Source: Chitinophagaceae bacterium UBA1931
GTDB taxonomy: Bacteria > Bacteroidota > Bacteroidia > Chitinophagales > Chitinophagaceae
Direction of reading: 5' to 3'
DNA: 64,000 nucleotides
NCBI GenBank assembly: GCA_002337125.1
Contig: DDFJ01000004.1
Location: forward strand, 1,043,889 to 1,107,888
A program made the translations under genes and the position numbers. Below, piece after piece: positions 25,207 to 33,862 of the stretch. The first letter of the stretch is position 1. Each line of letters starts with the position of its first letter. The notes under the pieces are model-generated. The model searched no databases and was not told where the DNA came from. It worked only from the letters and a program-made list of their open reading frames with translations.

Positions 25207-26680
25207 GATCCAGTTGCTGAAGAAAATGTTCTGCAGTTGAAAGATGTTTGTTCTTTTTTTCAGGAACCATGTTATGAAAGGTTTTCAATAACATACCCAG
25301 TCGTGGATTTTGCTGGAAGAAATGGCGGTGCACATGCATAAAGCGCCAAAACAAACCATCCCATATTTCCTGCCATGAACCTTTATCCCAATCGCCCATC
25401 TTAAGTAAATAGTTACTGCCGCTGATGTATGGTTTCGTGGTCATTAATCCGCCATCAGCAAACTGCGTCATGCCATAAACATTCGGCACCATTACCCAAT
25501 CATAACTGTCAATATACATTTCCATAAACCAGCGGTACACTTCATCCGGATCAAACTCGCACAACAACATAAAATTGCCCAGCACCATCAGCCGCTCAAT
25601 ATGATGTGTGTAGCCGGTTTGTAACAACCGTTTTATCACCGTATCAACAGGATGAATACCAGTAGTTCCATTCCAGAACGAAGCCGGTATTTTCCGTTTA
25701 AATTTCCAGTAATTCGTAGTACGTTGCCTGCTCCCCTCCCGTTCGTACACCATACGTATAAACTCACGCCAGCCAATAATCTGCCTCGTAAATCCTTCGA
25801 GTGAGTTAAGTGGCACATCATGATCAACAGCCACATCAAGTGCCTTGTTAATTACCTGCTGCGGAGTAAGCAACCCAATATTCAGCAGCGGACTTAACAA
25901 TGAATGATAAAGAATTGATTCCTGCTGAACCATTGCATCTTCATAAATTCCAAACTTTGAAAAACGGTTCTGCAAAAAATCATCCAGCCATTTTTCAGCA
26001 GCACTGAAATGTACAGGATAGTGAAAAGGCTCAGCCAAACCTGGATTGGCAGCAAACCGTTGCTGAACATATTCTATTGCTTCGTGCACAAATTCATTTG
26101 CAGCCGGGAAATCAATTGACGGAACAATTTCTTTGCGTGGAAATTTTTGCCGGTTCTCCGTATCGTATGTCCATTTACCACCAACAGGTTTTTCATTTGC
26201 TTCCAGTAAAATGGATAAACGTTTACGCTGGTGAATATAAAAATCGGTTTGATAATAGTTTTTCTTCCGGTCAAAATAATCATTGCCTTCTTTTACTGAA
26301 TTAATAAAACCGGGGTTGCGGTATTTCATCAATTCAATTCCTGCATTACCTGCCGCAAGGTTTATTCTTTTCTCAAGCCAGTTATCTGTTGTATCGGTAT
26401 AATGAATGTGCGTTACACCCTTGTTTGCCAGTTGCTGAATCAATACACGTATATCAGCAGCTTCATCCATGCAATCAATGTAATGAACAGTTAATCCATG
26501 CTGCTGCAGAAACTGCTGATACATTTTCATACTTGCACGGTGAAGAATAAGTTTCTGTTTGTGAAACTTATATTGACGGAAGAACAGGAATTCTTCTACA
26601 AGAAAAACAGTGCGGCCCTTACTCACTGCATCAGCAACCTTCAAGAGCTGATGTGGAAAAACGACAGAAACTTCGTGCAT
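25190..26680 (-). CDS. photolyase/cryptochrome-related protein (DPRP family) without C-terminal Fe-S cysteines
   Basis: A 496-residue protein of the deoxyribodipyrimidine photolyase-related family, which includes bacterial (6-4) photolyases such as PhrB. The FAD-binding C-terminal half is well conserved: GWREFIRMVYERE, ERLMVLGNFMLLCEFDPDEV, PNVYGMTQFADGG and TTKPYISGSNYLLKMGDW. In Fe-S members the segment after YISG..Y..M carries cysteines (a DHCxxC-type motif and a later CPF); here it reads GDWDKGSWQEIWDGLFWRF with no cysteine. The cluster is therefore probably absent and the activity may differ. It overlaps the DUF2256 gene and is divergent from an SDR gene. Confidence 0.88.
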   Translation of the reverse strand: MHEVSVVFPHQLLKVADAVSKGRTVFLVEEFLFFRQYKFHKQKLILHRASMKMYQQFLQQHGLTVHYIDCMDEAADIRVLIQQLANKGVTHIHYTDTTDNWLEKRINLAAGNAGIELMKYRNPGFINSVKEGNDYFDRKKNYYQTDFYIHQRKRLSILLEANEKPVGGKWTYDTENRQKFPRKEIVPSIDFPAANEFVHEAIEYVQQRFAANPGLAEPFHYPVHFSAAEKWLDDFLQNRFSKFGIYEDAMVQQESILYHSLLSPLLNIGLLTPQQVINKALDVAVDHDVPLNSLEGFTRQIIGWREFIRMVYEREGSRQRTTNYWKFKRKIPASFWNGTTGIHPVDTVIKRLLQTGYTHHIERLMVLGNFMLLCEFDPDEVYRWFMEMYIDSYDWVMVPNVYGMTQFADGGLMTTKPYISGSNYLLKMGDWDKGSWQEIWDGLFWRFMHVHRHFFQQNPRLGMLLKTFHNMVPEKKNKHLSTAEHFLQQLDHETNE

Positions 26681-26735
26681 GCTGCTTTAAACAATTGTTC
26701 CATACTTATTGTTTAGTGATAAAAATTTCTGACGC

Positions 26736-27452
26736 ATGGAATCGGTAAAAGGCAAAAACATATTGGTAACAGGTGCAACCGGGGGCATAGGTTCTAAAAC
26801 AGCTAAACTGCTGGCAGCAGGCGGTGCCAATCTTTTTATTACAGCAAGAAATGCAGAAAAGCTCACTGCCGTTGCTGCTGAACTTAAACTCACTGCCGAT
26901 AAAGTATTTGCAGCCGATTTATCCGTACCTGCACAGGTAACACAGTTAAAAGAACAGTTCTTCCATGTATATCCTTCCATTGATATACTGGTGAATGCTG
27001 CGGGCATTGGCATTATTAAACCGCTGGAGAATTTAACAGAAGAAGATTTTCTGCAAACAATTCATTTTAATTTATTCGCACCGTTTCTTTTGGCAAAGGC
27101 TTTTTTACCTGCCATGAAAAATGAAAAGAAAGGATTAATCATAAATATTCCCGGTGTGCTTGGTAAAACACCTATGGCCGGCGCAGCTGCATACAGTGCA
27201 TCAAAATATGGATTAACGGGCATGATGCAGAGTATTCGTGAAGAACTGAAACGCACAGAAATCCGCATTACCAATATTTTTTTAGGTGGTACCGATTCGC
27301 CTTTCTGGGATCATATTGATTTAAGAGTCCAACGTGAAAAAATGATCCAGGCACATGAGGCTGCCAAAGCTGTTTGGTTTTTATGCCAGCAACCTGCAAG
27401 TGCAGTTGTAAGCGAAATGGTGCTGCAGCCGTTTAATCACCAGGCAATTTAA
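26736..27452 (+). CDS. short-chain dehydrogenase/reductase
   Basis: A 238-residue classical SDR. The cofactor motif TGATGGIGSKTAK lies near residues 12-24, followed by VNAAGIGI and the catalytic YSASKYG. ITARNAEKL suggests NADP(H) preference because of the Arg after the second strand. The substrate is not predictable. It is divergent from the photolyase-like gene with only 55 nt between them, so the two may share control. Confidence 0.9.
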   Translation: MESVKGKNILVTGATGGIGSKTAKLLAAGGANLFITARNAEKLTAVAAELKLTADKVFAADLSVPAQVTQLKEQFFHVYPSIDILVNAAGIGIIKPLENLTEEDFLQTIHFNLFAPFLLAKAFLPAMKNEKKGLIINIPGVLGKTPMAGAAAYSASKYGLTGMMQSIREELKRTEIRITNIFLGGTDSPFWDHIDLRVQREKMIQAHEAAKAVWFLCQQPASAVVSEMVLQPFNHQAI

Positions 27453-27656
27453 AGAGCTGGTAAAAATAGTTTCCTTTCAACCTGTTGTTGATATGAATAA
27501 CTAAAGCGTAGAGTTTATACTTACTTTTTTGTTTGGCCAAAAAAGTGCAAACTTCATTTGGATTGTGAAGAGAGGAAACAATAATTAGAACCTCCTTTGT
27601 AATGAATTGCTGTATGTTCTTTTGTCTTGACACAAAAGAACCAAAAAGTCAAGACT
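27453..27656. repeat. intergenic region with a dispersed inverted repeat
   Basis: No gene is supported here. The segment 27617-27655 holds two nested inverted repeats: TTCTTTTGT / ACAAAAGAA with the spacer CTTGAC, and GTCTTGAC / GTCAAGAC. Sequences of this kind are scattered between genes in many Bacteroidota; their function is unknown. Confidence 0.5.
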
Positions 27657-27840
27657 GAACATATTACCCCCATGTTCCGTCGAAAGCCCTGATTAAGCAG
27701 AAGTACTACTGTGATGAATTGCCGCAATATTTCTATTGTGCATCTTATATGCAGCAGTTTGATTTTGGGCTAGCTTTATCAAAATGGAAATGCATTAATT
27801 TCGGTTAGCAAGGACAGCAACCGATAAGAAATCAAAATTT
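27657..27840 (+). repeat. leader repeat copy A (184 bp) with a 22-nt hairpin
   Basis: Copy A of a leader element, immediately upstream of the exported-protein gene at 27841. It aligns without gaps to copy B (30741-30924, opposite strand); I count about 145 of 184 identical positions by hand. It starts with the palindrome GAACAT...ATGTTC and ends with a hairpin CGGTT...AACCG (27802-27823) and ATAAGAAA, 17 nt before the ATG. Confidence 0.75.
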
Positions 27841-28335
27841 ATGAAAACATACATATATCATATAATATTCGTGTTGTTTTTTTTTGAAACAGCAGAGTTA
27901 AAAAGCCAAATTAGAAATATTCCAATAAAAGAATTTTGGAGTTATACTTCACAAACCCCAATTCTTCTAAATGAAAATCCACTTGAGATAAATGAGAATA
28001 TAACTTTAGAGGAGTCATATTTTGGTTTGTTTTTTAAAAAAATTAAATTGATTAAAAACAAATTTTTGGAAATTGATGGCTACATCTGTAAAAAAGATAC
28101 AGTTATATGCGATCCTGTCGAAGGCTTAAGAATTTTTACAGCAAGAAAAAAGAAAGGTTTTTTAATTGATACAATTAATTTTTATACTTATAAAATTTCT
28201 GACAGCAATATCAGGCAGGATTTTAAAATCAGGTTGAATATTTTTAATTCAGATTATCTTTATATATATGGCCCTGGGTTTTTATTAGACGAGTTTAATA
28301 TTTATAAGTTAAGGCGTAAAAAAACACACCCTTAA
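27841..28335 (+). CDS. exported protein of unknown function
   Basis: A 164-residue protein. The N-terminus MKTYIYHIIFVLFFFETAEL is a likely signal peptide. The remainder is rich in Ile, Lys and Asn, with no domain I recognise. It is more A/T-rich than the housekeeping genes around it. It is preceded by leader repeat copy A, the same leader found before three other exported-protein units in this region, which suggests common regulation. It lies opposite in direction to those genes. Confidence 0.65.
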   Translation: MKTYIYHIIFVLFFFETAELKSQIRNIPIKEFWSYTSQTPILLNENPLEINENITLEESYFGLFFKKIKLIKNKFLEIDGYICKKDTVICDPVEGLRIFTARKKKGFLIDTINFYTYKISDSNIRQDFKIRLNIFNSDYLYIYGPGFLLDEFNIYKLRRKKTHP

Positions 28336-28499
28336 TCGACTTTTCAAATTCATACACAACTATTCCTCCATTTCTTCGTAGTAACGTATCCCATCGCAAT
28401 GAAGTTGAGGGTTTACAAATAACTGATGCGGACGTTATTTAATACAGATAGTGCACTCGGCAAATAAACAAGCCCAGTACTGCAGTGCCTCTTTATTTG

Positions 28500-29129
28500 T
28501 TATTTATTCTTTCTTTGCAATAACATTTTGTATGATTTATCAGTAAGAAAAAATTGGCATTTTGATTCACCTGCTGCAAGTCCTGTACATCCAATCCCTT
28601 TTTCAAAATAAATAACGGAATACTGCCCATTTGTAATTTTAGTTTTGATACATTTCTCTGATGAAGGTGGATAGCAATCTCCTAAAATATAATATAAGAA
28701 CATTTCTCTTCCACCAACATTGACTGTTTTGACAGGAATAAAAATAATGACACTTTGCATAAGCCTTAAAACGTGTTGAACATTAGATTCACCTACTTTT
28801 TGCAAAGTATCATTAGGAGATAATCCATAATAATAATAACGGTACTTTTTCTTGTTGTTGATAAAATCTTCTTCGATATCAATAAGTTTGTAAGTAGCCC
28901 CTTTATGTAACCGGAACAGACTCCCATCTTTAACCATTAAAGTATCTGTAACATCATTGTGACGTTCAATATAAACAGAATCATTTAAATACTCTCTTGT
29001 ATAATCCAAATATCGATTACAAGTATTTGAATAAAATTGCAAAGTTTCTGTTTGACTGTTTAATGTCAATTTTTTTTGTGCTTTGCAAGAAGATATTAAC
29101 CCAACTAATATTATAATATAAATTTTCAT
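28500..29129 (-). CDS. lipoprotein of unknown function
   Basis: A 209-residue protein with a lipoprotein signal MKIYIIILVGLISSCKAQKK (lipobox ISSC at residue 15). The mature part contains paired cysteines (SNTCNRYLDY, GDCYPPSSEKC, GIGCTGLAAGESKCQFF) that could form disulfides outside the cytoplasm. I do not recognise the family. Its ATG follows the perfect hairpin of leader copy D by 10 nt. It lies downstream of a thioredoxin-like gene on the same strand, which could help fold it, but this is inference. Confidence 0.68.
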   Translation of the reverse strand: MKIYIIILVGLISSCKAQKKLTLNSQTETLQFYSNTCNRYLDYTREYLNDSVYIERHNDVTDTLMVKDGSLFRLHKGATYKLIDIEEDFINNKKKYRYYYYGLSPNDTLQKVGESNVQHVLRLMQSVIIFIPVKTVNVGGREMFLYYILGDCYPPSSEKCIKTKITNGQYSVIYFEKGIGCTGLAAGESKCQFFLTDKSYKMLLQRKNK

Positions 29130-29165
29130 TTTTTCTTATCGGTTGGTGTCCTCACCAACCGAAAC
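29130..29165 (-). promoter_or_regulatory. leader hairpin copy D
   Basis: A perfect 22-nt hairpin CGGTTGGTG / CACCAACCG with loop AGGA (29140-29161), followed by ATAAGAAAAA and the ATG of the lipoprotein gene. Only the hairpin and the ATAAGAAA tail match copies A-C; the DNA further upstream does not. Confidence 0.65.
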
Positions 29166-29369
29166 GCACTATTGAATTTACAGCATAATCAAATAAGTTG
29201 TGTTGCTGAGTAATGTTAACAACGTACAATAATGCTACACAACTGAAGCTTTAATATGGTGAACGTCTTTGCGAGGAGGTACGACGAAGCAATCTATATT
29301 TTAGCAAGGGTGATTTTATTATATAACAACCTTAGCAGTTACTCCTGAGCCAAGACAGACTAATCTATT
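29162..29369. repeat. intergenic region with a dispersed TTGCGAGG...GAAGCAATCT repeat
   Basis: No gene is supported. At 29268-29295 the sequence TTTGCGAGG...GAAGCAATCT resembles a short intergenic repeat seen in many unrelated bacterial genomes. The rest is A/T-rich and holds no clear terminator. Confidence 0.4.
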
Positions 29370-30740
29370 TTATTTCTGTGCTATGTATTTCTCCAGAATT
29401 CCTTTTATTGTTTCAAGAGAATCTTCTCCCGTTACTCTTTTTAAAATCCGACCTTTTTCATCAATTAATATAAATGTTGGAAATGTATCAACTTTGAATT
29501 TTCTACATATTGTACTTGAATTAATTGGGTCAAAAAAGTTAATCCAGCTAACATCATTTTTTTCAATAAAGCTTTTTACATCATTAAAACTATGATCATA
29601 GGCAATACTTAAAATTGCAAGGTTTGTGTGCCCAAACTTTTCATGAATTAACTTCAGGTTTGGTATTGATTGTATACAAGGCTGACACCAAGTTCCCCAA
29701 AAATCAAGTAAGATTAATTTACCCTTAAAGTTTTCAGTGCTTATAATTGAATCTGTTTTAATATCCTTCGCTTTAATATTGAAAGCATATTTTCCGGAAT
29801 CAATACCATAACTTAATTTGTTACTATTCTCCAACTTAATTAAGTGGAGTGAATCACCAAATTTTGAAACACCTTTTATTAAGAACCTTTTATTTTCTAA
29901 ATATAATGTATCACCAAGTGTGTAGGGGTATTTGTTCCTGTTTGAAATAGCCGAACTAATATAAATCTTTGAATTTTCCCGATTGTAAAGAACATAAGGA
30001 GGTTGCTGGTTGTAAATCTGTATATTATATTTTTGGCCATTTAATTTAAAAGAACCCTGTTTTGTTTCGTGAGGATAAACAACCAAGTAAAACTTTTTCT
30101 CAATAGAATCATAATAATTTACTATTGCTTTCTTTGAAGAATAACGTAAGTAGATAGACCTGTTCAATATTTTTCCATTCAAGCTATACTGGTACTTAAA
30201 ATTTCCAAAACAATTTAAGCTGGTTTGTGATGCATTCAATTCTGAATAATCTGCCTTACTAATAAATTGCTTATCGTCACTAAAATCATAGTTATTATTT
30301 TCATCACCGATCATTATCAATTGGCCATCTTTATTTTTCCCAATAAAAAACGATACAAAATGTTTTATAGGAATCCTGCTAAGCTTAACAGTGTCGCTAA
30401 GATTTAATGAGTAAAATTTAAGACCCTGTTCAAAGTCTTTCAACCTCATTTCTCCGTTCAGTCTGCAATACTGTTCATAAAGTCCTTGTTCCGGTTGAAA
30501 ATCAAAGGTTTTGATAATGTATTCCTCAATCTTATCAGGGAAGCCTTTAAATTTAATATCAGATTTGAAGTTTGTATTGCCTGTATTGTAAATTTCAGTG
30601 AAGCAACTGCTTTGTTGTTCAGTTTGTTTAGAATGTAAATAAACAGAAAGCCTGTTGTGAATTTGACTTAAAACCCTTGAATTTATAGTGATCAAGAGTA
30701 ACAGCAATAAATGTATTTTGATCATTTCCGGTGTTTTCAT
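29370..30740 (-). CDS. TlpA-like thioredoxin-fold protein (WCQPC)
   Basis: A 456-residue exported protein. The signal peptide is within MIKIHLLLLLLITINSRVLS; a long N-terminal region of unknown fold follows, and the last 140 residues are a TlpA/ResA thioredoxin domain with DFWGTWCQPCIQSIPNL (active-site cysteines near residue 350). The cis-Pro loop is in VDTFPTFILIDEKG. Such proteins reduce or exchange disulfides in the periplasm. The start is placed at the ATG 17 nt after the hairpin of leader copy B; a TTG further upstream lies inside that hairpin. One of three related genes in a row. Confidence 0.85.
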   Translation of the reverse strand: MKTPEMIKIHLLLLLLITINSRVLSQIHNRLSVYLHSKQTEQQSSCFTEIYNTGNTNFKSDIKFKGFPDKIEEYIIKTFDFQPEQGLYEQYCRLNGEMRLKDFEQGLKFYSLNLSDTVKLSRIPIKHFVSFFIGKNKDGQLIMIGDENNNYDFSDDKQFISKADYSELNASQTSLNCFGNFKYQYSLNGKILNRSIYLRYSSKKAIVNYYDSIEKKFYLVVYPHETKQGSFKLNGQKYNIQIYNQQPPYVLYNRENSKIYISSAISNRNKYPYTLGDTLYLENKRFLIKGVSKFGDSLHLIKLENSNKLSYGIDSGKYAFNIKAKDIKTDSIISTENFKGKLILLDFWGTWCQPCIQSIPNLKLIHEKFGHTNLAILSIAYDHSFNDVKSFIEKNDVSWINFFDPINSSTICRKFKVDTFPTFILIDEKGRILKRVTGEDSLETIKGILEKYIAQK

Positions 30741-30924
30741 CTTTAATTTTTTCTTATCGGTTGCAGTTTTTACCAACCGAATTTAAAGCATTTTCATTTT
30801 GGTAAAGCCAAACCAATCTCAAACCGCCACACCTAAGATGTACAATAGAAATTCTCCTGCAATTAACCACAGTAGCACAAAAGCTTAATCAGGGCTTTCG
30901 ACGGAACATAGGGGTAATATGTTC
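30741..30924 (-). repeat. leader repeat copy B (184 bp) with a 22-nt hairpin
   Basis: Inverted partner of copy A, same length, ending exactly at the ATG of the WCQPC thioredoxin-like gene. The hairpin CGGTTG...CAACCG occupies 30758-30779 and is followed by ATAAGAAA. The palindrome GAACAT...ATGTTC marks its outer end. Confidence 0.75.
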
Positions 30925-30977
30925 CATCTTCACTTTTTCCTGCCCGATCTATCAATCAAATCCCAGTCTTTTGCGGA

Positions 30978-32285
30978 TCACTTCTTACTATTAAACTCTA
31001 ATCCAATAAAAAAACGTTCAATCTCACCCAATTCCAAAGTTCTTAAAACAATTTTTCCTGTGCTATCCAGTAATATGTATGTAGGATAACCACTTATTCT
31101 TAATTCTCTAATTATTTCTGCTTTATTAAAAGGGTCGTCCCTTAATTGAAGCAGTTGTGGCCAGTTCAGTCTGTTTTTTTTAATAAGTGTTGCTGCTTTT
31201 GTTGTATCGTATTTTGACTCATAAAGTACTCCTATAAACTGTACTTGTTTATTCATTGCATCTGAAAGCGCTTTGAGCTTAGGTAAATTAGAAACACAAG
31301 GTGTGCACCACGACCCCCAAAAATGAAGCAACGTAAATCTGTAACTTGTTTTACTGAAATTATAACTTACATATTTCAGATCGGGAAATGAATTGCCTTC
31401 TAAATGTTCAATTATGCCTCCTTTCAGTTTGCTTTTTAATTCAGGCGAAATACCCGCTTCTTTAAATGTAATCGTATCACCAAGTAAATTAATAGTGTCC
31501 AGCACAAGTATTTTGTCAGCTAAACTCAAACTGTCACGATAACTGTACACATAATAATGTGGATCATATATTTCAACAGTATTTTCATTTGGTTCGGAAA
31601 ACGAAAACCGGCTGTTCTTTTTAGTAAAAAAAACAGAATGATAAGGCAAAAAAACTTTTACTAAAAAACTATCAAGTCCAATTTTTAATTGTCCCTGTTT
31701 AACATAACGTAAACCTCCCCATGTATTAAATAAAGCTTTCTTGTTGGGATGAGGTGGCAAATCTCTTCTGTCAGGGTATATCAAAAAATCGAATACTGTA
31801 GTATACTCTTTTTTGTACCAGAAATTGATTTTATACTTTACAACGATAGGCTCATTGCTATTTCCTTTGCTTTTAAAAACAGTATCATCAGTAAAAATGC
31901 CGGATTGGTTCAAGTCCGGTATTACGATATAGCTGCCATCTTTCATTTGCTTTATTAAAACTGACAGGTGATTATTTTTTTGCCATTTGCTTAAATTACC
32001 TGTATCTGCAAGGTTTTCCTTTACTCGTTCATCGAATGATTGATTGAAGTTTCCATCTGTTTTTTCATTCAGTCGCTTATAAGTAAAATCAAATGTATAG
32101 TTTACAACCTGTGCAGTATTAGCAGCATCAATTGATTCAATCTCCAAAGGTTCAAGTGTTGCTCCCTTACCATTTCTTAAGGATTCATCCTTCGTGCATA
32201 TTACACGATAAATACTGTTATTACTTTGACCCCAAACAGCTTGGCTTAAAAACAAAAAGATACTGTATACAATAGGTTTAAGCAT
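30978..32285 (-). CDS. TlpA-like thioredoxin-fold protein (WCTPC)
   Basis: A 435-residue exported protein with signal peptide MLKPIVYSIFLFLSQAVWGQ. The N-terminal 290 residues are of unknown fold; the C-terminal domain has LLHFWGSWCTPCVSNLPKL (cysteines near residue 325) and GYPTYILLDSTG. It starts 24 nt after the next thioredoxin-like gene upstream, so the two form an operon behind leader copy C. The CTPC dipeptide differs from its neighbours, which may tune redox potential. Substrates unknown. Confidence 0.85.
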   Translation of the reverse strand: MLKPIVYSIFLFLSQAVWGQSNNSIYRVICTKDESLRNGKGATLEPLEIESIDAANTAQVVNYTFDFTYKRLNEKTDGNFNQSFDERVKENLADTGNLSKWQKNNHLSVLIKQMKDGSYIVIPDLNQSGIFTDDTVFKSKGNSNEPIVVKYKINFWYKKEYTTVFDFLIYPDRRDLPPHPNKKALFNTWGGLRYVKQGQLKIGLDSFLVKVFLPYHSVFFTKKNSRFSFSEPNENTVEIYDPHYYVYSYRDSLSLADKILVLDTINLLGDTITFKEAGISPELKSKLKGGIIEHLEGNSFPDLKYVSYNFSKTSYRFTLLHFWGSWCTPCVSNLPKLKALSDAMNKQVQFIGVLYESKYDTTKAATLIKKNRLNWPQLLQLRDDPFNKAEIIRELRISGYPTYILLDSTGKIVLRTLELGEIERFFIGLEFNSKK

Positions 32286-32309
32286 TTTACTTTGAGTTAA
32301 TGAAAGTGT

Positions 32310-33719
32310 TTATTGCAGTTTAATTAGTTTTATTAAGTCAGCGTATTCTGAAACTCTTGGTGCATCAAGGCTAATAAGCTTTCCTTCTTTATTAAGCAAA
32401 ATATATCTCGGTATACTTGAAATATTAAAATACTGGCTAAAAGCATTTGGAAAACTTATGTACAAATAACTGTTTATCATTGTGCTTTTGTTTTTGCTTA
32501 CCGTTTTCTTCCAGTTTAATATACTTTCGTCCTGCGATAGGTATAGCACTTCAATACTGTCTCTCTTTAACCCTCCGGCTTTTATAAAATCGTGTGATTT
32601 ACTTATTTCCTGTAAACATGGGCCGCACCATGATGCCCAGTTGTCAATCAAAATGTATTTACCCTTTAAGGATTCAATTACTTTTTTAAGTTCTGTTTTA
32701 TTGCCCTTAATATCACTTAACCCAATACTTAAAATGCTGTCAGGTAAATTCTGATTAACATTTGAGTGCAAAACATATTTCCTAAGTACATAAGTTTTTA
32801 ATCTCTCGTCACTAAATTGATTTGCGTTGGCAAATATTTTTTCAACTACTTTACCCGTTTCATCATTTTTTAACTTGACAAGGTTGTTAAAAAGAAATGC
32901 CAGAAAATATTCTCTTATTATACCGGAATAATTTTCATTGACAAACTGATAAAGCAGGGAATATTCATTGTTTATACCAGGGCTTTTTACCTTAGCTCTT
33001 ACAATGAATTGTAAATAATCACGGCAAAATTGCAGGTAAGTTTGATGCCGAAATAAGCCGTCAGCATTAAAAAGTGTATCAACTCTGATTGATTTTAAAT
33101 AGGTTTCAGCTGTAAGATAATTTGCTGATTTATCAATATAAAACGGAAGTAAAATTGACATAAGATATTGGCTGCATAATTCATCTTTATAAAAACTCCT
33201 GAATTGCTCAGTAGCCCTATGTTTCAAACTGTATTCGTTAAGTAACGCAAGATCCATATTGTACTTTTTCTCACATGTTTTTTGAAACTCTGACCAGTTG
33301 CTGTTATAATTTTTCAATTCCTTGTCTATATCAATCGCAGAGTTCAGTTTAAGAAAGTCTGAAAATTCATAATGAGATGCATTACTGCCTGTTACTTGTA
33401 ATTTGTACCTTTTTGATGATAAGCTGTCGTCAGTAACAATAAGATGAATTGTATCGCCAGGAGTTATATAAAAAAAATCTTCATAAAATTTACAGTAAAC
33501 CGGCTCTGAAAGCTCAAACCTCATTTCAAACGTACCCTTAGCTGAAACTTTTGTTTTTACTATATATTCAAAATCTTCTTTAACAAGATCATAATATAAA
33601 AGGTTAACAGAAGGCATTTTAGTTTGCATAAACGCTCCGCTTATAAAAACGTTTTGCTTCTGTGCAGTACTATTGAATGCCAGAAATAACAGAAGTATAA
33701 ATGACAGGTTATTCTTCAT
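32310..33719 (-). CDS. TlpA-like thioredoxin-fold protein (WCGPC)
   Basis: A 469-residue exported protein with signal peptide MKNNLSFILLLFLAFNSTAQ. An N-terminal beta-rich segment (ISGAFMQ... GTFEMRFELSEP) resembles the DUF4369 domain often found before thioredoxin domains in Bacteroidota. A helical middle and a C-terminal thioredoxin domain with DNWASWCGPCLQEISKS (cysteines near residue 365) and SSIPRYILLNKEG follow. CGPC is the thioredoxin-type reducing motif. First gene of a two-gene operon behind leader copy C. Confidence 0.86.
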   Translation of the reverse strand: MKNNLSFILLLFLAFNSTAQKQNVFISGAFMQTKMPSVNLLYYDLVKEDFEYIVKTKVSAKGTFEMRFELSEPVYCKFYEDFFYITPGDTIHLIVTDDSLSSKRYKLQVTGSNASHYEFSDFLKLNSAIDIDKELKNYNSNWSEFQKTCEKKYNMDLALLNEYSLKHRATEQFRSFYKDELCSQYLMSILLPFYIDKSANYLTAETYLKSIRVDTLFNADGLFRHQTYLQFCRDYLQFIVRAKVKSPGINNEYSLLYQFVNENYSGIIREYFLAFLFNNLVKLKNDETGKVVEKIFANANQFSDERLKTYVLRKYVLHSNVNQNLPDSILSIGLSDIKGNKTELKKVIESLKGKYILIDNWASWCGPCLQEISKSHDFIKAGGLKRDSIEVLYLSQDESILNWKKTVSKNKSTMINSYLYISFPNAFSQYFNISSIPRYILLNKEGKLISLDAPRVSEYADLIKLIKLQ

Positions 33720-33758
33720 TAAATTAGTTTTAGTAAGATGAGAATATCTCTCTTACAT

Positions 33759-33862
33759 GGTAAACTTTTTCTTATCGGTTGCAGTTTTAACCAACCGAAT
33801 TTAAAGCATTTTCATTTTGGAAATCCTACCCAAAATCAAACCGCCACACATAAGATGCACTT
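33759..33862 (-). repeat. leader repeat copy C with hairpin and a start-stop ATGTAA
   Basis: About 100 bp match copies A and B, including the 22-nt hairpin CGGTTG...CAACCG (33776-33797) and ATAAGAAA. At the 17-nt spacing where A and B have the gene start, C has ATG followed directly by TAA (33753-33758). The true start lies 39 nt further on, after a second hairpin GTAAGAGAGA...TCTC-TCTTAC. Confidence 0.7.

Noticed and set aside
27433..27633. A 66-codon minus-strand frame after the SDR gene
   Set aside because: It overlaps the SDR 3' end and a dispersed inverted repeat and resembles no protein.
30741..30776. TTG start for the thioredoxin-like gene that would add 12 residues
   Set aside because: The TTG lies inside the conserved leader hairpin, while the ATG at 30740 matches the 17-nt leader spacing and precedes a signal peptide.
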